DNA of 44,484 nucleotides from Oscillospiraceae bacterium (GTDB taxonomy: Bacteria; Bacillota_A; Clostridia; Oscillospirales; Oscillospiraceae). Numbering within the stretch: the first letter of the stretch is position 1; each line of letters starts with the position of its first letter. Of the stretch, positions 1-8,644 are shown in pieces. The position numbers and the translations under genes are program-made. The stretch lies in the NCBI GenBank assembly GCA_017456105.1, contig JAFTKA010000007.1, forward strand, positions 1 to 44,484. Reading direction: 5' to 3'. The notes under the pieces were generated by a model, which was not told the origin of the DNA, made no database searches, and saw only the letters and a list, made by a program, of their open reading frames with translations.

Positions 1-722
1 GGAACACGCTGAGCGGAACCGATCAGCTTGCCGTTCAGCTCGGGAATAACCAGGCCGATAGCCTTTGCAGCGCCGGTGGAGTTGGGAACGATGTTCACAG
101 CTGCAGCGCGAGCGCGGCGGAGGTCACCCTTTCTGTGGGGGCCGTCCAGAACCATCTGGTCACCGGTGAATGCATGAACGGTGGTCATGATACCGGACTG
201 GATGGGAGCGTAGTCGTTGAGAGCCTTTGCCATGGGAGCCAGGCAGTTGGTGGTGCAGGAAGCAGCAGAGATGATCTGATCTTCTGCGGTCAGGGTGTTC
301 TCGTTTACAGAGTAAACGATGGTCTTCAGGTCGTTGCCTGCGGGAGCGGAGATAACGCACTTCTTAGCGCCTGCCTTGATGTGAGCAGAAGCCTTCTCTT
401 TGGAAGTGTAGAAACCGGTGCACTCCAGAACTACGTCTACGTCCAGCTCGCCCCAGGGCAGCTCGGCAGCGTTAGCCTTGGCGTAGATGGTGATCTTCTT
501 GCCGTCAACAACGATGTTGTCCTCGCCGGCCTCAACAGTGTGAGTGCCGAAGGGAGCGGCGTAAGCACCCTGAGTGGAGTCGTACTTCAGCAGGTGAGCC
601 AGCATGGCAGGAGAGGTCAGGTCATTGATAGCAACAACCTCGAAGCCCTCAGCACCGAACATCTGACGGAAAGCCAGACGGCCGATACGACCGAAACCGT
701 TAATCGCAACTTTTACAGACAT
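1..722 (-). CDS. gapA: glyceraldehyde-3-phosphate dehydrogenase, type I (3' end cut by window edge)
   Basis: Glycolytic enzyme that oxidises glyceraldehyde 3-phosphate to 1,3-bisphosphoglycerate with NAD and phosphate in the cytoplasm. The reverse-strand reading begins [15 protein letters not shown], the Rossmann NAD-binding motif of the family at residues 8-15. The catalytic stretch SCTTNC is present with the active-site Cys at about residue 156. About 240 residues are visible, and the last third lies outside the window. The ATG at 722-720 is preceded by GGAGG at a normal distance. It has its own strong promoter (804-832) and stands apart from the next gene. Codon use and motif conservation are those of a highly expressed housekeeping gene. 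Identification is secure. Confidence 0.97.
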   Translation of the reverse strand, partial: MSVKVAINGFGRIGRLAFRQMFGAEGFEVVAINDLTSPAMLAHLLKYDSTQGAYAAPFGTHTVEAGEDNIVVDGKKITIYAKANAAELPWGELDVDVVLECTGFYTSKEKASAHIKAGAKKCVISAPAGNDLKTIVYSVNENTLTAEDQIISAASCTTNCLAPMAKALNDYAPIQSGIMTTVHAFTGDQMVLDGPHRKGDLRRARAAAVNIVPNSTGAAKAIGLVIPELNGKLIGSAQRV

Positions 723-775
723 GGTATTTTCCTCCATTTTTTAACTTGCCGCTGGGCGGCATAATGTACTTGAAA

Positions 776-795
776 GTGGGTTGTTAGAAACCCAC
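776..795 (-). promoter_or_regulatory. hairpin at the 5' end of the gapA leader
   Basis: GTGGGTT and AACCCAC form a perfect 7-bp stem with a 6-base loop, beginning within a few bases of the predicted transcription start. A hairpin at the extreme 5' end is a known mRNA-stabilising arrangement. That role here is inference. Confidence 0.5.
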
Positions 796-803
796 ACTTT
801 GCT

Positions 804-832
804 ATTATACAATAACAAAAACTCGATGTAAA
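804..832 (-). promoter_or_regulatory. sigma-A promoter of gapA
   Basis: Read on the minus strand, TTTACA (832-827) and TATAAT (809-804) are separated by exactly 17 bases. Transcription would start near 797, giving a leader of about 75 bases. This is a near-consensus promoter, as expected for a glycolytic gene. Confidence 0.8.
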
Positions 833-896
833 GTATCTATTTTGTCAAAAACAGTCGGTTTTTCCCGGTTTGTTTTTGACACAGAATACAAAAAAG

Positions 897-2048
897 TTAT
901 TTTTTGGTAAAGTATTCCCGGATCTTTTCTGCTGTAGCAGCCAGTTTCCCCTGAAACGCCTCCGGTCTTCCGCCGCCTCTGCCACCTAAAGCACCGGCCA
1001 TGGACCTGCCTGCATCACGCACATCTTTTGTCCGGGACACCAGGCAGAAATTGTATCCATCTTCATCATTCCCGGACAATACGCAGGCGATACCTCCGCA
1101 GGTGTCGGCGATGGCATCAGCCAGCTCCCGCACCTTGTCTGGCATCAGATCCTCCGCAAAATATACCGTATCCCCTGCCTCGGCATATTCCTGTGCGATA
1201 TGCCCAAACATTTGCTTCTGCAAAGCACCAAACCGGTATTTTTCCTGAGCGAGCCTCTCATTCATTTCCCTGGCAGCCTGCCCGGTTTCGGAAGTCTTAA
1301 CTGAAAACGCCTGGGATACCTGACGGTTCTGCTCATATATCTTATGCAGCAGCTCATAAGCACGACCGCCGCTGACCATTTCGATCCTGGTTCCCTGATG
1401 GAATTTCACCGCACTTAACAGATACACGATGCCCACTTCTCCGGTCCGTGCCACCTGCACACCGCAGCAGGCACAGCTGTCCACTCCGGGGATCTGCACA
1501 ATCCGTACCGGCCAGGGCAAGGTCCGCTTGGTACGGTAAAATATACCCGGCAGTTCATCTTCGGCAGGGTACCAGCATTTAACAGGCAGATCCTGCCAAA
1601 GCACTTCATTGATCTTTTTCTGCAGCCCGGGCAGATCCTCCGGTGGAATGATCCCGTCGAAATCCACTGTTACCGTATCGGCACCCATATGAAAACCCAC
1701 ATTGTGATAGCCGTATTTTTCATAGACTGTACCGGACAGGATATGCTCGCCGGTGTGTTGCTGCATCAGATCGAACCGTCTTGCCCAGTCGAGCTTTCCG
1801 GCAACCGTCTGCCCAACAGCAAGGGGTCCGTCGCAAAGATGCAGGACCTTATCTTCCCGCTCCTGCACGTCCAGCACCGCCACATCGTCCAAAGTGCCAA
1901 GATCGCAGGCCTGACCGCCTCCTTCCGGATAGAAGGCGGTTTGATCCAATTCTATCTGGAAGCCGCCGTCTGTTTCCCGGCAGGAAACCACCTTTGCAGT
2001 AAACTCCCGCAAATGACAGTCTTCGTAATATAGCTTTTTTACATGCAT
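897..2048 (-). CDS. alanyl-tRNA editing protein, AlaX-like with C-terminal DHHA1 region
   Basis: Free-standing homologue of the alanyl-tRNA synthetase editing domain. The family hydrolyses Ser- or Gly-tRNA(Ala) in the cytoplasm. The protein has 383 residues. An N-terminal beta-barrel part contains FYPEGGGQ (39-46), the zinc-site motif HTGEH is at 98-102, and CACCGVQV is at 192-199. The C-terminal end has the Gly-rich run LGGRGGGRPEAFQG typical of DHHA1. Most relatives have a His where this protein has Gln198 (CCGTH becomes CCGVQ), so one zinc ligand may be missing. The start at 2048 follows GGGAGG by 9 bases. Divergent from the Noc-like gene. The family call is firm; the substrate is not provable here. 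Confidence 0.9.
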   Translation of the reverse strand: MHVKKLYYEDCHLREFTAKVVSCRETDGGFQIELDQTAFYPEGGGQACDLGTLDDVAVLDVQEREDKVLHLCDGPLAVGQTVAGKLDWARRFDLMQQHTGEHILSGTVYEKYGYHNVGFHMGADTVTVDFDGIIPPEDLPGLQKKINEVLWQDLPVKCWYPAEDELPGIFYRTKRTLPWPVRIVQIPGVDSCACCGVQVARTGEVGIVYLLSAVKFHQGTRIEMVSGGRAYELLHKIYEQNRQVSQAFSVKTSETGQAAREMNERLAQEKYRFGALQKQMFGHIAQEYAEAGDTVYFAEDLMPDKVRELADAIADTCGGIACVLSGNDEDGYNFCLVSRTKDVRDAGRSMAGALGGRGGGRPEAFQGKLAATAEKIREYFTKK

Positions 2049-2077
2049 TCTGACAAACCTCCCGAAGGATTTTCCTC

Positions 2078-2107
2078 ATTGTATCACACTTGCAGGGAAC
2101 TTGTCGA
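2078..2107 (-). promoter_or_regulatory. probable promoter of the alanyl-tRNA editing gene
   Basis: On the minus strand TCGACA (2107-2102) is followed after 18 bases by TACAAT (2083-2078), with TG one base upstream of the -10 (extended -10). It lies in the 150-base space between divergent genes. Confidence 0.45.
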
Positions 2108-2198
2108 GGAGTTTTCAAGGCTTCGCCACCGGTTTCGTGTTTTTTCTAAAGAAATACCCGATAGAATGAATTTCACCAAAAAACAAGGAGGAAATGCC

Positions 2199-2999
2199 AT
2201 GCAGTGTCAAAAATTAAAAACCTATATGGAGACCGGGCGGGTGGTGTTCCTGCCGATCAGCTCCATTCGCCCCAACCCTGCCCAGCCCCGTCAGGTATTT
2301 CGGGAGGACGCTCTGGACGAGCTGGCACAGAGTATTCGCAGTCATGGAATTTTGCAGCCCCTGTCCGTCCGCAGAACAGGAGTCGGTTATGAACTGATCG
2401 CCGGGGAACGCCGCCTGCGAGCGGCCACTTTGGCAGGCTTAAGTGAAGTACCCTGTATTTTGATGGCCATGGACGAAAAGGAATCCGGCACGGCAGCACT
2501 TGTGGAAAATCTCCAACGGCAGGACCTGGATTTTATTGAAGAAGCAAGAGGGATCTCCGCTCTGATGAACACTATGAATTTATCCCAGGAGCAGGCCGCC
2601 CGGCTTTTGGGAAAAAGCCAAAGCGGTATCGCCAATAAGCTGCGGCTGTTACGCCACTCTCCTCAGGTTCTTTCTGCGATCCGAACCGAAAATCTGACCG
2701 AACGCCACGCCCGGGCCCTTTTGAAGTTACCCACCGAGGGTGCAAAACTGGAAGCGATCCGTATGATCGCCAAGCTGGAAATGAGCGTTGCCCGGGCAGA
2801 GCGGTACATAGATACCCTGTTGAGCGAAGCCAATCAGCAGCCCCTAAGGCCCAACGTAGGAGCATTCCTCAACGGACTGAACCAGTCCCTTGCCCGGATC
2901 CAGCTTTCCGGGATCCCGGCAGTTTCCGAGCGGCGGGAAACGGACAGCCAAATCGTCCTCACCATCACGATCCCCAAAAATCAAGAGTTGCCTTTATGA
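2199..2999 (+). CDS. noc: Noc/ParB-family DNA-binding protein
   Basis: ParB/Spo0J-family protein of 266 residues. The ParB N-terminal domain contains the CTP-binding box GERRLRAA at 69-76 and ENLQR at 103-107. A helix-turn-helix follows at about 127-150 (LSQEQAARLLGKSQSGIANK), then LTERHARALL. The GKSQSxIANKLRLL and TERHARAL strings match Noc, the nucleoid-occlusion paralogue that keeps FtsZ away from the chromosome, better than Spo0J. No parA lies next to it, which also favours Noc. The longer open frame from 2043 is not the start: AAGGAGG at 2185-2191 places initiation at 2199. Transcription ends at the terminator at 3005-3037. An orphan ParB of phage origin cannot be excluded, since a phage cassette follows. 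Confidence 0.8.
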   Translation: MQCQKLKTYMETGRVVFLPISSIRPNPAQPRQVFREDALDELAQSIRSHGILQPLSVRRTGVGYELIAGERRLRAATLAGLSEVPCILMAMDEKESGTAALVENLQRQDLDFIEEARGISALMNTMNLSQEQAARLLGKSQSGIANKLRLLRHSPQVLSAIRTENLTERHARALLKLPTEGAKLEAIRMIAKLEMSVARAERYIDTLLSEANQQPLRPNVGAFLNGLNQSLARIQLSGIPAVSERRETDSQIVLTITIPKNQELPL

Positions 3000-3004
3000 C
3001 AAAA

Positions 3005-3037
3005 AACAGCCCCTCTCCAGGAAGGAGAGGGGCTGTT
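3005..3037. terminator. bidirectional intrinsic terminator
   Basis: Perfect 14-bp stem: AACAGCCCCTCTCC (3005-3018) pairs with GGAGAGGGGCTGTT (3024-3037), with a 5-base loop. On the minus strand it is followed by T6, so it closes the phage cassette. On the plus strand it closes the Noc-like gene. Confidence 0.9.
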
Positions 3038-3038
3038 C

Positions 3039-3356
3039 TTACTTTTTATACTTTTTCAGTTTTTCCAGGGCGTCCTTGAATTTATCAAAGCCGAACATGG
3101 CCGCATAGGCCACAAAAATACCAAACACAAAAGCCGCCGCCACACTGTACCACCGCACCGCAATTCCCTGATAGGACACCCAACCAAAGAACACTCCCAC
3201 GGTCAGCGCCACCGATACACCGATGGCCACATAGGTGGTCGGCACTTTGGGAAATGCCTTTTTGATCACCTCAACAATAATGTTCACGCCGAACACCAGG
3301 AGGGCCAATGCAAATACGCCCACAGAGGCATACTGCAAGATTACCGAATAGTCCAC
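3039..3356 (-). CDS. holin-like small membrane protein
   Basis: 105 residues, with three predicted membrane helices at about 8-28, 41-60 and 71-91. The tail is short and highly charged (KFKDALEKLKKYKK), the usual form of a class I holin. Holins form lethal membrane lesions that release the endolysin. It is the last gene of the cassette, and its stop codon abuts the terminator at 3005-3037. Its start overlaps the end of the preceding small gene. No sequence motif proves function; the call rests on topology and position. An unrelated phage membrane protein is the alternative. Confidence 0.65.
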   Translation of the reverse strand: MDYSVILQYASVGVFALALLVFGVNIIVEVIKKAFPKVPTTYVAIGVSVALTVGVFFGWVSYQGIAVRWYSVAAAFVFGIFVAYAAMFGFDKFKDALEKLKKYKK

Positions 3357-3538
3357 GGATATTCCTCCTTATCCTGTTGTTCCAGGGTCGCCTCATATTC
3401 TTCCTTAGGGATCTCCTGCCAGTTCTCGGCACAGTCGCCCTTGCCGAGAAAAATTTCCGTGCCGTAATCCTGACCGTTTGTCAGCACCTTGCCGCTATCA
3501 GCGGTCAGCTTTCTCAATTCGATCGTTTCCTGTTTCAT
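3341..3538 (-). CDS. small phage protein of unknown function
   Basis: 65 residues starting MKQETIELRKLTADSGKV, rich in Glu and Lys, with no membrane segment or signal peptide. The start at 3538 follows a GAGGTGAT ribosome site; a longer frame exists upstream but lacks one. It overlaps the holin-like gene by 16 bases, implying coupled expression. Small acidic proteins like this often sit between tail-fibre and lysis genes in Clostridia prophages. I do not recognise a defined domain. Confidence 0.7.
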   Translation of the reverse strand: MKQETIELRKLTADSGKVLTNGQDYGTEIFLGKGDCAENWQEIPKEEYEATLEQQDKEEYPWTIR

Positions 3539-3548
3539 ATGTATCACC

Positions 3549-4265
3549 TCATACCAAAGATATTGTCCAGTTGGGTTTCGTGGCAACCAGAGCCGTCCAC
3601 TGGTCTGCAGAAGTGCTGCCGAACGCGTTTGTTACCGCCGTTGCGGAAAGCGTAACCGTCAAACCGCTTGTTGTTGCAGACAGAGCACCTATAATGCTGA
3701 TAATGCTGGCTTTGGACAGATTTACAGACCATCGGACGTCAAAACCACTCTTGCCGATCACACCCTCAATGGTGAGATTCTTCAGATTCGCACAGCTTTT
3801 AAATGTATTGTTGCTAAACTGCACACTTGCTATTACGCTCAGCTTATCGATGGTTTCAATCGTAGAGTCGGCAAATGCGGAATCTGCATATCCGGAATAA
3901 GCACACTTACGCATATCAATAGTGCCCACTCTTAAAATTTGGCTTCTCTGAAATGTTTGCATAAGAGCCACCTTTGAGGTATCTAGGGTCAGCCCTCTGT
4001 CCTCCAGGATTTTTTGAATGTCCGTTATTCTGGTTTTGTAGAACATACGAATACCACCCATTGCATCTTGGGGGGCAATATCGTATTTTGGAGCAAATGT
4101 TTCGTCAGTCCACCCATCTCCCTGAAAAGCGGATTCATAGTTTGTTCTGTTACCGTTCTCTTGGTATGCGTCCCAGAAACGGTCATAGCCTACCTCTACC
4201 CGAAGGATCTCCGACCCCAGCTCCATAGGAATCGGGGCTTGCTCCGCCAGCTTCATCTCAACCAT
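3549..4265 (-). CDS. phage tail-associated protein with leucine-rich-repeat-like C-terminus
   Basis: 238 residues. The N-terminal half is short and charged. The C-terminal part (about 145-238) has irregular repeats of the form NTFKSCANLKNLTIEGV, like BspA-type leucine-rich repeats. It ends in a segment rich in Ser/Thr/Ala (SATTSGLTVTLSATAVTNAF) and a conserved-looking WTALVATKPNWTISLV end that I associate with gut-phage tail or baseplate accessory proteins. It may help host-surface binding. The start overlaps the preceding gene by 8 bases and follows GGGGGGAAG. The position after the lysin is unusual for a fibre but common in Clostridia cassettes. Function is inferred. Confidence 0.7.
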   Translation of the reverse strand: MVEMKLAEQAPIPMELGSEILRVEVGYDRFWDAYQENGNRTNYESAFQGDGWTDETFAPKYDIAPQDAMGGIRMFYKTRITDIQKILEDRGLTLDTSKVALMQTFQRSQILRVGTIDMRKCAYSGYADSAFADSTIETIDKLSVIASVQFSNNTFKSCANLKNLTIEGVIGKSGFDVRWSVNLSKASIISIIGALSATTSGLTVTLSATAVTNAFGSTSADQWTALVATKPNWTISLV

Positions 4266-4575
4266 CGTCTTCCCCCCACAGGGTCTCCTCCACCGGGAAA
4301 CTGAAAATCTTCACAGCAGGAATATCCCCCGAATGATATACTACCCGGGGATCACAGTAGGCCTGACAGCCTCCTGTGAACAAGGCCGTTTCCTCCTTCG
4401 TAAAAGGAATGGAGAACACGCCCTTTTCCTCCGTTACCTCACCGGGAAAATGCTTCATAATAATTTTCCGGGCATCTTCCCGGGGAGAATGCTTAAATAA
4501 AAAATCCACCGTTGCCACCAATGCCATATCCAAAGTATGGGACACTTGCAACGTAGGGGTCGTCTTTCTTTTCAT
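4258..4575 (-). CDS. hypothetical phage protein
   Basis: 105 residues beginning MKRKTTPTLQVSHTLDMAL, with no signal peptide or membrane helix. It is acidic at the end (WGEDDG). GGAGG lies 5 bases before the ATG, and the stop overlaps the next gene. Genes of this size between the XhlA-like protein and tail accessory genes are usually tail or baseplate accessory proteins, but no motif supports a specific role. Confidence 0.65.
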   Translation of the reverse strand: MKRKTTPTLQVSHTLDMALVATVDFLFKHSPREDARKIIMKHFPGEVTEEKGVFSIPFTKEETALFTGGCQAYCDPRVVYHSGDIPAVKIFSFPVEETLWGEDDG

Positions 4576-4869
4576 TTATCCTCCTAAACTTGTGAATACG
4601 AAGGAAAGAACCGCCGCACAGACAGCCCAGATGATCTTATCCACCAGGCCGTCCATGCGTTTGATGGGCTTATGCTCCAATGCGGTTACCTTGGTATCCA
4701 GTTTATCGACCGACTCCGCCACCTGCTCCTGACGGCTGGCCATAACCTCCATGGAGGTGGCCAGCCGATTTAATAGTGCGGTGGACTTTTCCAGCTTATC
4801 CAGCCTGTGTCCATGGGACTTGCAGGACTGTTCTACTGCCGTCAGCCGCTTCTCATGTTCCAAATCCAC
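4576..4869 (-). CDS. XhlA-like lysis-associated protein
   Basis: 97 residues. An N-terminal coiled coil (about 1-75, with heptad pattern in RLTAVEQSCKSHGHRLDKLE) is followed by one C-terminal membrane helix (about 78-95) and a tiny tail. This is the architecture of XhlA/hemolysin-type phage proteins that cooperate with holin and amidase in PBSX-like phages. It starts with GTG at 4869, 8 bases after GGAGG; no ATG is available. Its neighbour is the amidase, as in PBSX. The call is from architecture, not from residue-level identity. Confidence 0.75.
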   Translation of the reverse strand: MDLEHEKRLTAVEQSCKSHGHRLDKLEKSTALLNRLATSMEVMASRQEQVAESVDKLDTKVTALEHKPIKRMDGLVDKIIWAVCAAVLSFVFTSLGG

Positions 4870-4872
4870 GTA

Positions 4873-5697
4873 TTATCCTCCCGTCATACCCAGCAAAATC
4901 CGCCAGGTCAGATTTCTTGCGGTGATCTCGCCGTCTGACACCGCACCTTTATCCTTTTGCAAGGCCAGCACCGCCCGGGTAAACAAAGGACCTGCAGTAC
5001 CGTCAGCCGGGCCGACCACCGTGTAGCCCATGGCATACAGCCGTTTCTGAATGGCCTTGACCACCGGGTGATAGGCATTTTTCACGCTACTTACGGTAAT
5101 GGTCTTGCCAAAGGTCTCCGGACCGGCGATGCCGTCAACGCCAGCCCCCAAAGCCGCCTGTACCTCCCTGACAAACTGCTCCAGCGTGTACGGATTTCCC
5201 AGCCGGGCGTTCACCTGCCGGACGATCTCCGGGAACTTGCCTTGCAGATAAGGCCCGGGACAGGCGGTAGCTGCAAACATATTGTGCCGGGTCAAATTAC
5301 CGTTGGCATCGCCTGTGTAATTAAGGGCGGCGATGCCGTTTCTGCGGCAAATATCCACACACAGGTCAATGAGTTTGGCAAGTGCCTTGTCGGACACATG
5401 CCAGTCAGGAGCTGCCCCGTCATTTGCCACCTCTATGGTAACCGCCCGCAGATCGTTTTCCCGGTTGGAGCTGGTCCAGGCCCGACGGCTTTCGTCCACA
5501 TACAAGCCCACCCTGCCGTCGCTGCCGATACCGTAATTGGAGCTTGCCTGTGTTGACGGCCGATAAAAGAGTTCTCCGCACTGCTCCACCGTCAGATTTC
5601 CCGCCATATGATGAATGGTGATCTTATCGATTTTCTGATCCCTTTGAGAGCTGTTTGGCGAGATCCTTGTGTAATTTACAAGATTACTGTTGCTCAT
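4873..5697 (-). CDS. endolysin: N-acetylmuramoyl-L-alanine amidase with peptidoglycan-binding domain
   Basis: Cleaves the bond between MurNAc and L-Ala in peptidoglycan for particle release. 274 residues. An Amidase_2 domain spans about 10-165, with zinc ligands visible as ITIHH (His29 or 30), His138 in TRHNM and Cys146 in TACPGPY. A PG_binding_1-like domain at about 205-262 includes AIQKRLYAMGY and DGTAGPLFTRAVLALQ. There is no signal peptide, so export depends on a holin. The ATG follows GGAGG. It is the third gene of the tail-to-lysis segment, next to the XhlA-like protein. Identification is secure. Confidence 0.93.
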   Translation of the reverse strand: MSNSNLVNYTRISPNSSQRDQKIDKITIHHMAGNLTVEQCGELFYRPSTQASSNYGIGSDGRVGLYVDESRRAWTSSNRENDLRAVTIEVANDGAAPDWHVSDKALAKLIDLCVDICRRNGIAALNYTGDANGNLTRHNMFAATACPGPYLQGKFPEIVRQVNARLGNPYTLEQFVREVQAALGAGVDGIAGPETFGKTITVSSVKNAYHPVVKAIQKRLYAMGYTVVGPADGTAGPLFTRAVLALQKDKGAVSDGEITARNLTWRILLGMTGG

Positions 5698-5706
5698 AAT
5701 GCCTCC

Positions 5707-7113
5707 TTATTTCCACTTACCGATCGCATACATTTTGACCGTTGCGGCCACATCGTCCGTACCACCATAGAACCGTCCAAAGCAAATACCCAGCGAACCG
5801 GCACTGGCAGAATGAATGCAGGCAACCACATAGGCACTGGCCGTATTATGCACAGTCGCCGTGGCCACCGGACTATCCGTAAACAAGCCGCTTGGCAGCC
5901 TGGGATATAGCTTATTTGTGGAATAATAGGCAGGCGAAGCTCCGGCAAAGGAAATTGTCATATCTTCTTCTCCCCAGCACTCTGCCACACCGCTGTTCCA
6001 CTTCCGGTAATGCCAGATTCCGTCAGCACCCTGTTCCACAATATAATCCGCCAGAGACGTACCCTGCAGCTTTAGTGTTCCGTTGATATTAAAATCCCCT
6101 TCGCCCCAGTCAAATACCGGGATCGCTTTTGCGGTATATTCTGAAGTCTCCTGAGAATCCAGGCAGTCTTCCGCCTTCGCCTGAAACACATAGGCCTTTT
6201 GATAGTCAAGTCCTGTCAGCTTTGTTTCCGCAGTGTAGCTGTTTCCGGACCGCCTTCCGGTCATTTCGATCCAGTCCCCAAAGGTTCCCCCGGATTCCCG
6301 ATAACGGAAATACACTGCAAGCGTATTTTCCTTTGCCCCGAAAGAGCCATTAAAGCAGTTACCGGACACGGACAGAGCCATATTGCCCTCCGCATCAGGC
6401 CGGGTAGAAGCCAGATTGCAGGTCAGCGGAATATAGGGGATCATCGGCAGGGTCAACGTTTCGCTTGCGGAATTCCCGTAGCTGTCCGTAGCCGTGAAGG
6501 TAAAGCTGCCGCTTTCTGTATTTTCAAATACGCCGTTAAACCCCGACAGCGTCTTTCCACCGCAGGAAGCGGATCTTTCTGTAATGGTCGCCCCATCATG
6601 AGCCGCAGCCTCCAGGAAAAATGCCCCGTGGCTGAAATACCGCACCAGCGTTTCCTTATCCCCCGTCAGAGCCAGGGTATCGGGATTGCAGTCCTCCACA
6701 GATGCTGACAATGTGGGCGGAGTCCTTAGTATCCTTGTCAACGCCATAGAGCCGGACGCTCCGGCGTTGCCGCAGGTGTAGCTCATACCGGCTTTGTCGG
6801 TTACAGAGAAGCCGAATGTCAGGGTCTTGGTGCCGTCCGGGTTATGGGGCACATTCAGACTCCCGCTTTTCAAAATTACGGTGGAATAGCCGTCATAATC
6901 GGGAATCGTACCGGCAAAATCCGTGCCGTTTACGGTAACGGTGTAGGAAATACTGTTTCCCCAGTATCGCCAGTCGAAGCTCTGCACCACAGGCGAGATG
7001 GTAAACTGAAAACTCACCTGAGAGGTATTCTCCTCTTTGGACGTTCCAACCTCACTGACCGCCAAAGTGAATTTATGGTGATTTCGGCTGCCGTTTGCAT
7101 AAATACTAGCCAT
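5707..7113 (-). CDS. phage minor structural protein, DUF859-like
   Basis: 468 residues, almost entirely beta-strand in character with many Thr/Ser/Gly residues. It begins MASIYANGSRNHHKFTL and contains FDWGEGDFNINGTLKLQG near 345-360, a join typical of DUF859 siphovirus structural proteins where Ig-like domains precede a C-terminal host-binding part. Probably a tail-tip fibre or receptor-binding component. GGAGG precedes the ATG, and only two bases separate it from the previous gene. The C-terminal part (about 360-468) may form the adhesin trimer. The DUF assignment is from memory of the motif pattern. Confidence 0.75.
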   Translation of the reverse strand: MASIYANGSRNHHKFTLAVSEVGTSKEENTSQVSFQFTISPVVQSFDWRYWGNSISYTVTVNGTDFAGTIPDYDGYSTVILKSGSLNVPHNPDGTKTLTFGFSVTDKAGMSYTCGNAGASGSMALTRILRTPPTLSASVEDCNPDTLALTGDKETLVRYFSHGAFFLEAAAHDGATITERSASCGGKTLSGFNGVFENTESGSFTFTATDSYGNSASETLTLPMIPYIPLTCNLASTRPDAEGNMALSVSGNCFNGSFGAKENTLAVYFRYRESGGTFGDWIEMTGRRSGNSYTAETKLTGLDYQKAYVFQAKAEDCLDSQETSEYTAKAIPVFDWGEGDFNINGTLKLQGTSLADYIVEQGADGIWHYRKWNSGVAECWGEEDMTISFAGASPAYYSTNKLYPRLPSGLFTDSPVATATVHNTASAYVVACIHSASAGSLGICFGRFYGGTDDVAATVKMYAIGKWK

Positions 7114-7115
7114 CT

Positions 7116-8633
7116 CTAACCTCCGATCCAGAAGCAGCCGGTACGGCCGCCGTAGTCTTCAAAGCGGCTGTGCTGACCCACAACCAAATAGTTTCGCACC
7201 GTAATGTCCGAGGCCTCCACGCCATTGTTGTTGGCCTGCAGGATCACCTGGCCGTTTTGCTTTACATACATACCGGTGTTATCCAGCTTGTTTTCCATCT
7301 CCTGGCCGGACTTACTGATCTTCAGACCCTCATCGTCAAAGGTGTAGCCTGTGCCGGTCTGCACCCGGGAAACACCGTCGTTGTGGATTTTCTCCACAGA
7401 AACAGATACACCCTCCACCGACTGCTGCACCGACGTGATGGTTTCCTGCAGACTCTCGGTCGCCGCCATCTGGGCGGACACTGTGGAGGTAATGCCCCCC
7501 ACATTCATTTCCAAAGATGTGATCTTTCCGGCCGCGTCCCGATTTTCCAGGGACAGACCTTCCACCCCCATCTGCAGCTCCAGCACTTTTCCGGACAGAG
7601 CCGCAAACTTCGCTTCATTGACGGAGGTGCTGGAATCCCGCCGGGGGCTACCGGTGCATTCCAGGGTATCCACCTGCCCGGACTGCACCCTTGACATGAC
7701 ATACACCCTATGCACTTTCCCATGCCGGTCCTGTACGCCGATCACATCTCCGGCATCACAAAACCCGGCCGGAACGGTGATCTTGCCGGGCGTGTAGCTT
7801 ACCCCCTGCAGCTGCTCAAACACCGTCTGAGCAACCTTCTGCAGTTGCTCTGCAGAACACCCCGCCAGAAGATAATTGCCGGAAATGATATAGGTGTTTC
7901 CCTCCGTCAGGTCAGCAGGATATACCGCACCGATATCGCTGTCCGTCAGCCGGACCTGCACCTTTTCGATCGGTGCTGTTTGGTACTCTGCAAGGCTCAC
8001 GCCGTTCAGGTAGCAAAACTGCTCCCCGTTGGGTCTTAAAACCGTTTCCTTGGGCGTATACCAGGCAAACTCCAACGTTCCTTCCGGGGTCGCCCTGCAA
8101 AAGCGGCCGGCGATCTCCGCTGCCCACTGCAGGATCTGCCGGCCGGTGATGCCCTGCCCGGAAAAGGCCTCCACGCTCACATCTCCGTTGGGAATCTGCT
8201 CTTCCGCAAGGGTAACTCCACAAACTTTGCAAACCATCTGTGCCAGCTCCTGCAGGGAATAGGGCCAACCGTCCAACCCCTTCAGCCATTCACTCAGGTC
8301 CATATCTAAACGGCTCACCCGGTCATAGGCAGTAATTTTTACGCAGTTGGTGCTGGCTCTGACAGGCTTCTCCGTAATAAAAATGCCTACAGGATAGGAT
8401 ATGCCGTCATCACCCACTTTGGAAACTGTGATCTCCTGTCCGGCAGAAAGCTCCAATTCCCCTGCCGGGTCTAACACCGTCAGCTCCACCATGGCCGCAC
8501 ACACTGATCCCAAAGTCAGCTCTTCCCTGCTGTTGACGCACTTTGTCAGCTTCGCTTCCCGAACCGCAGGCACGTCCCCTGTTCCGGAGGATATGCTCCT
8601 GCCGTCAGGCAGGAGCACCTTTGTTTTCCACAT
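7116..8633 (-). CDS. tail-tip / tail-associated structural protein
   Basis: 505 residues. The N-terminal ~330 residues resemble the gp44/Tal hub domain: they contain VGIFITEKPVR, KITAYDRVSRL and later QVRLTDSDIG, all common in phage tail-spike hub proteins. A predicted coiled-coil stretch (about 340-430) follows, with alternating TSLEMNVGGITSTVSAQM and QQSVEGVSVSVEKI. The C-terminus carries YTFDDEGLKISKSG and a Gly-rich end (GGRTGCFWIGG) like phage tail fibres. The start at 8633 is chosen because AGGAGG lies 8 bases upstream; a longer frame to 8681 has no ribosome site. It sits between the Dit-like and DUF859-like genes. Confidence 0.8.
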   Translation of the reverse strand: MWKTKVLLPDGRSISSGTGDVPAVREAKLTKCVNSREELTLGSVCAAMVELTVLDPAGELELSAGQEITVSKVGDDGISYPVGIFITEKPVRASTNCVKITAYDRVSRLDMDLSEWLKGLDGWPYSLQELAQMVCKVCGVTLAEEQIPNGDVSVEAFSGQGITGRQILQWAAEIAGRFCRATPEGTLEFAWYTPKETVLRPNGEQFCYLNGVSLAEYQTAPIEKVQVRLTDSDIGAVYPADLTEGNTYIISGNYLLAGCSAEQLQKVAQTVFEQLQGVSYTPGKITVPAGFCDAGDVIGVQDRHGKVHRVYVMSRVQSGQVDTLECTGSPRRDSSTSVNEAKFAALSGKVLELQMGVEGLSLENRDAAGKITSLEMNVGGITSTVSAQMAATESLQETITSVQQSVEGVSVSVEKIHNDGVSRVQTGTGYTFDDEGLKISKSGQEMENKLDNTGMYVKQNGQVILQANNNGVEASDITVRNYLVVGQHSRFEDYGGRTGCFWIGG

Positions 8634-8644
8634 ACCGCTACCTC

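Noticed and set aside
2043..2198. Upstream extension of the Noc-like gene
   Set aside because: It overlaps the divergent gene start and has no ribosome site, whereas AAGGAGG at 2185 sets the start at 2199.
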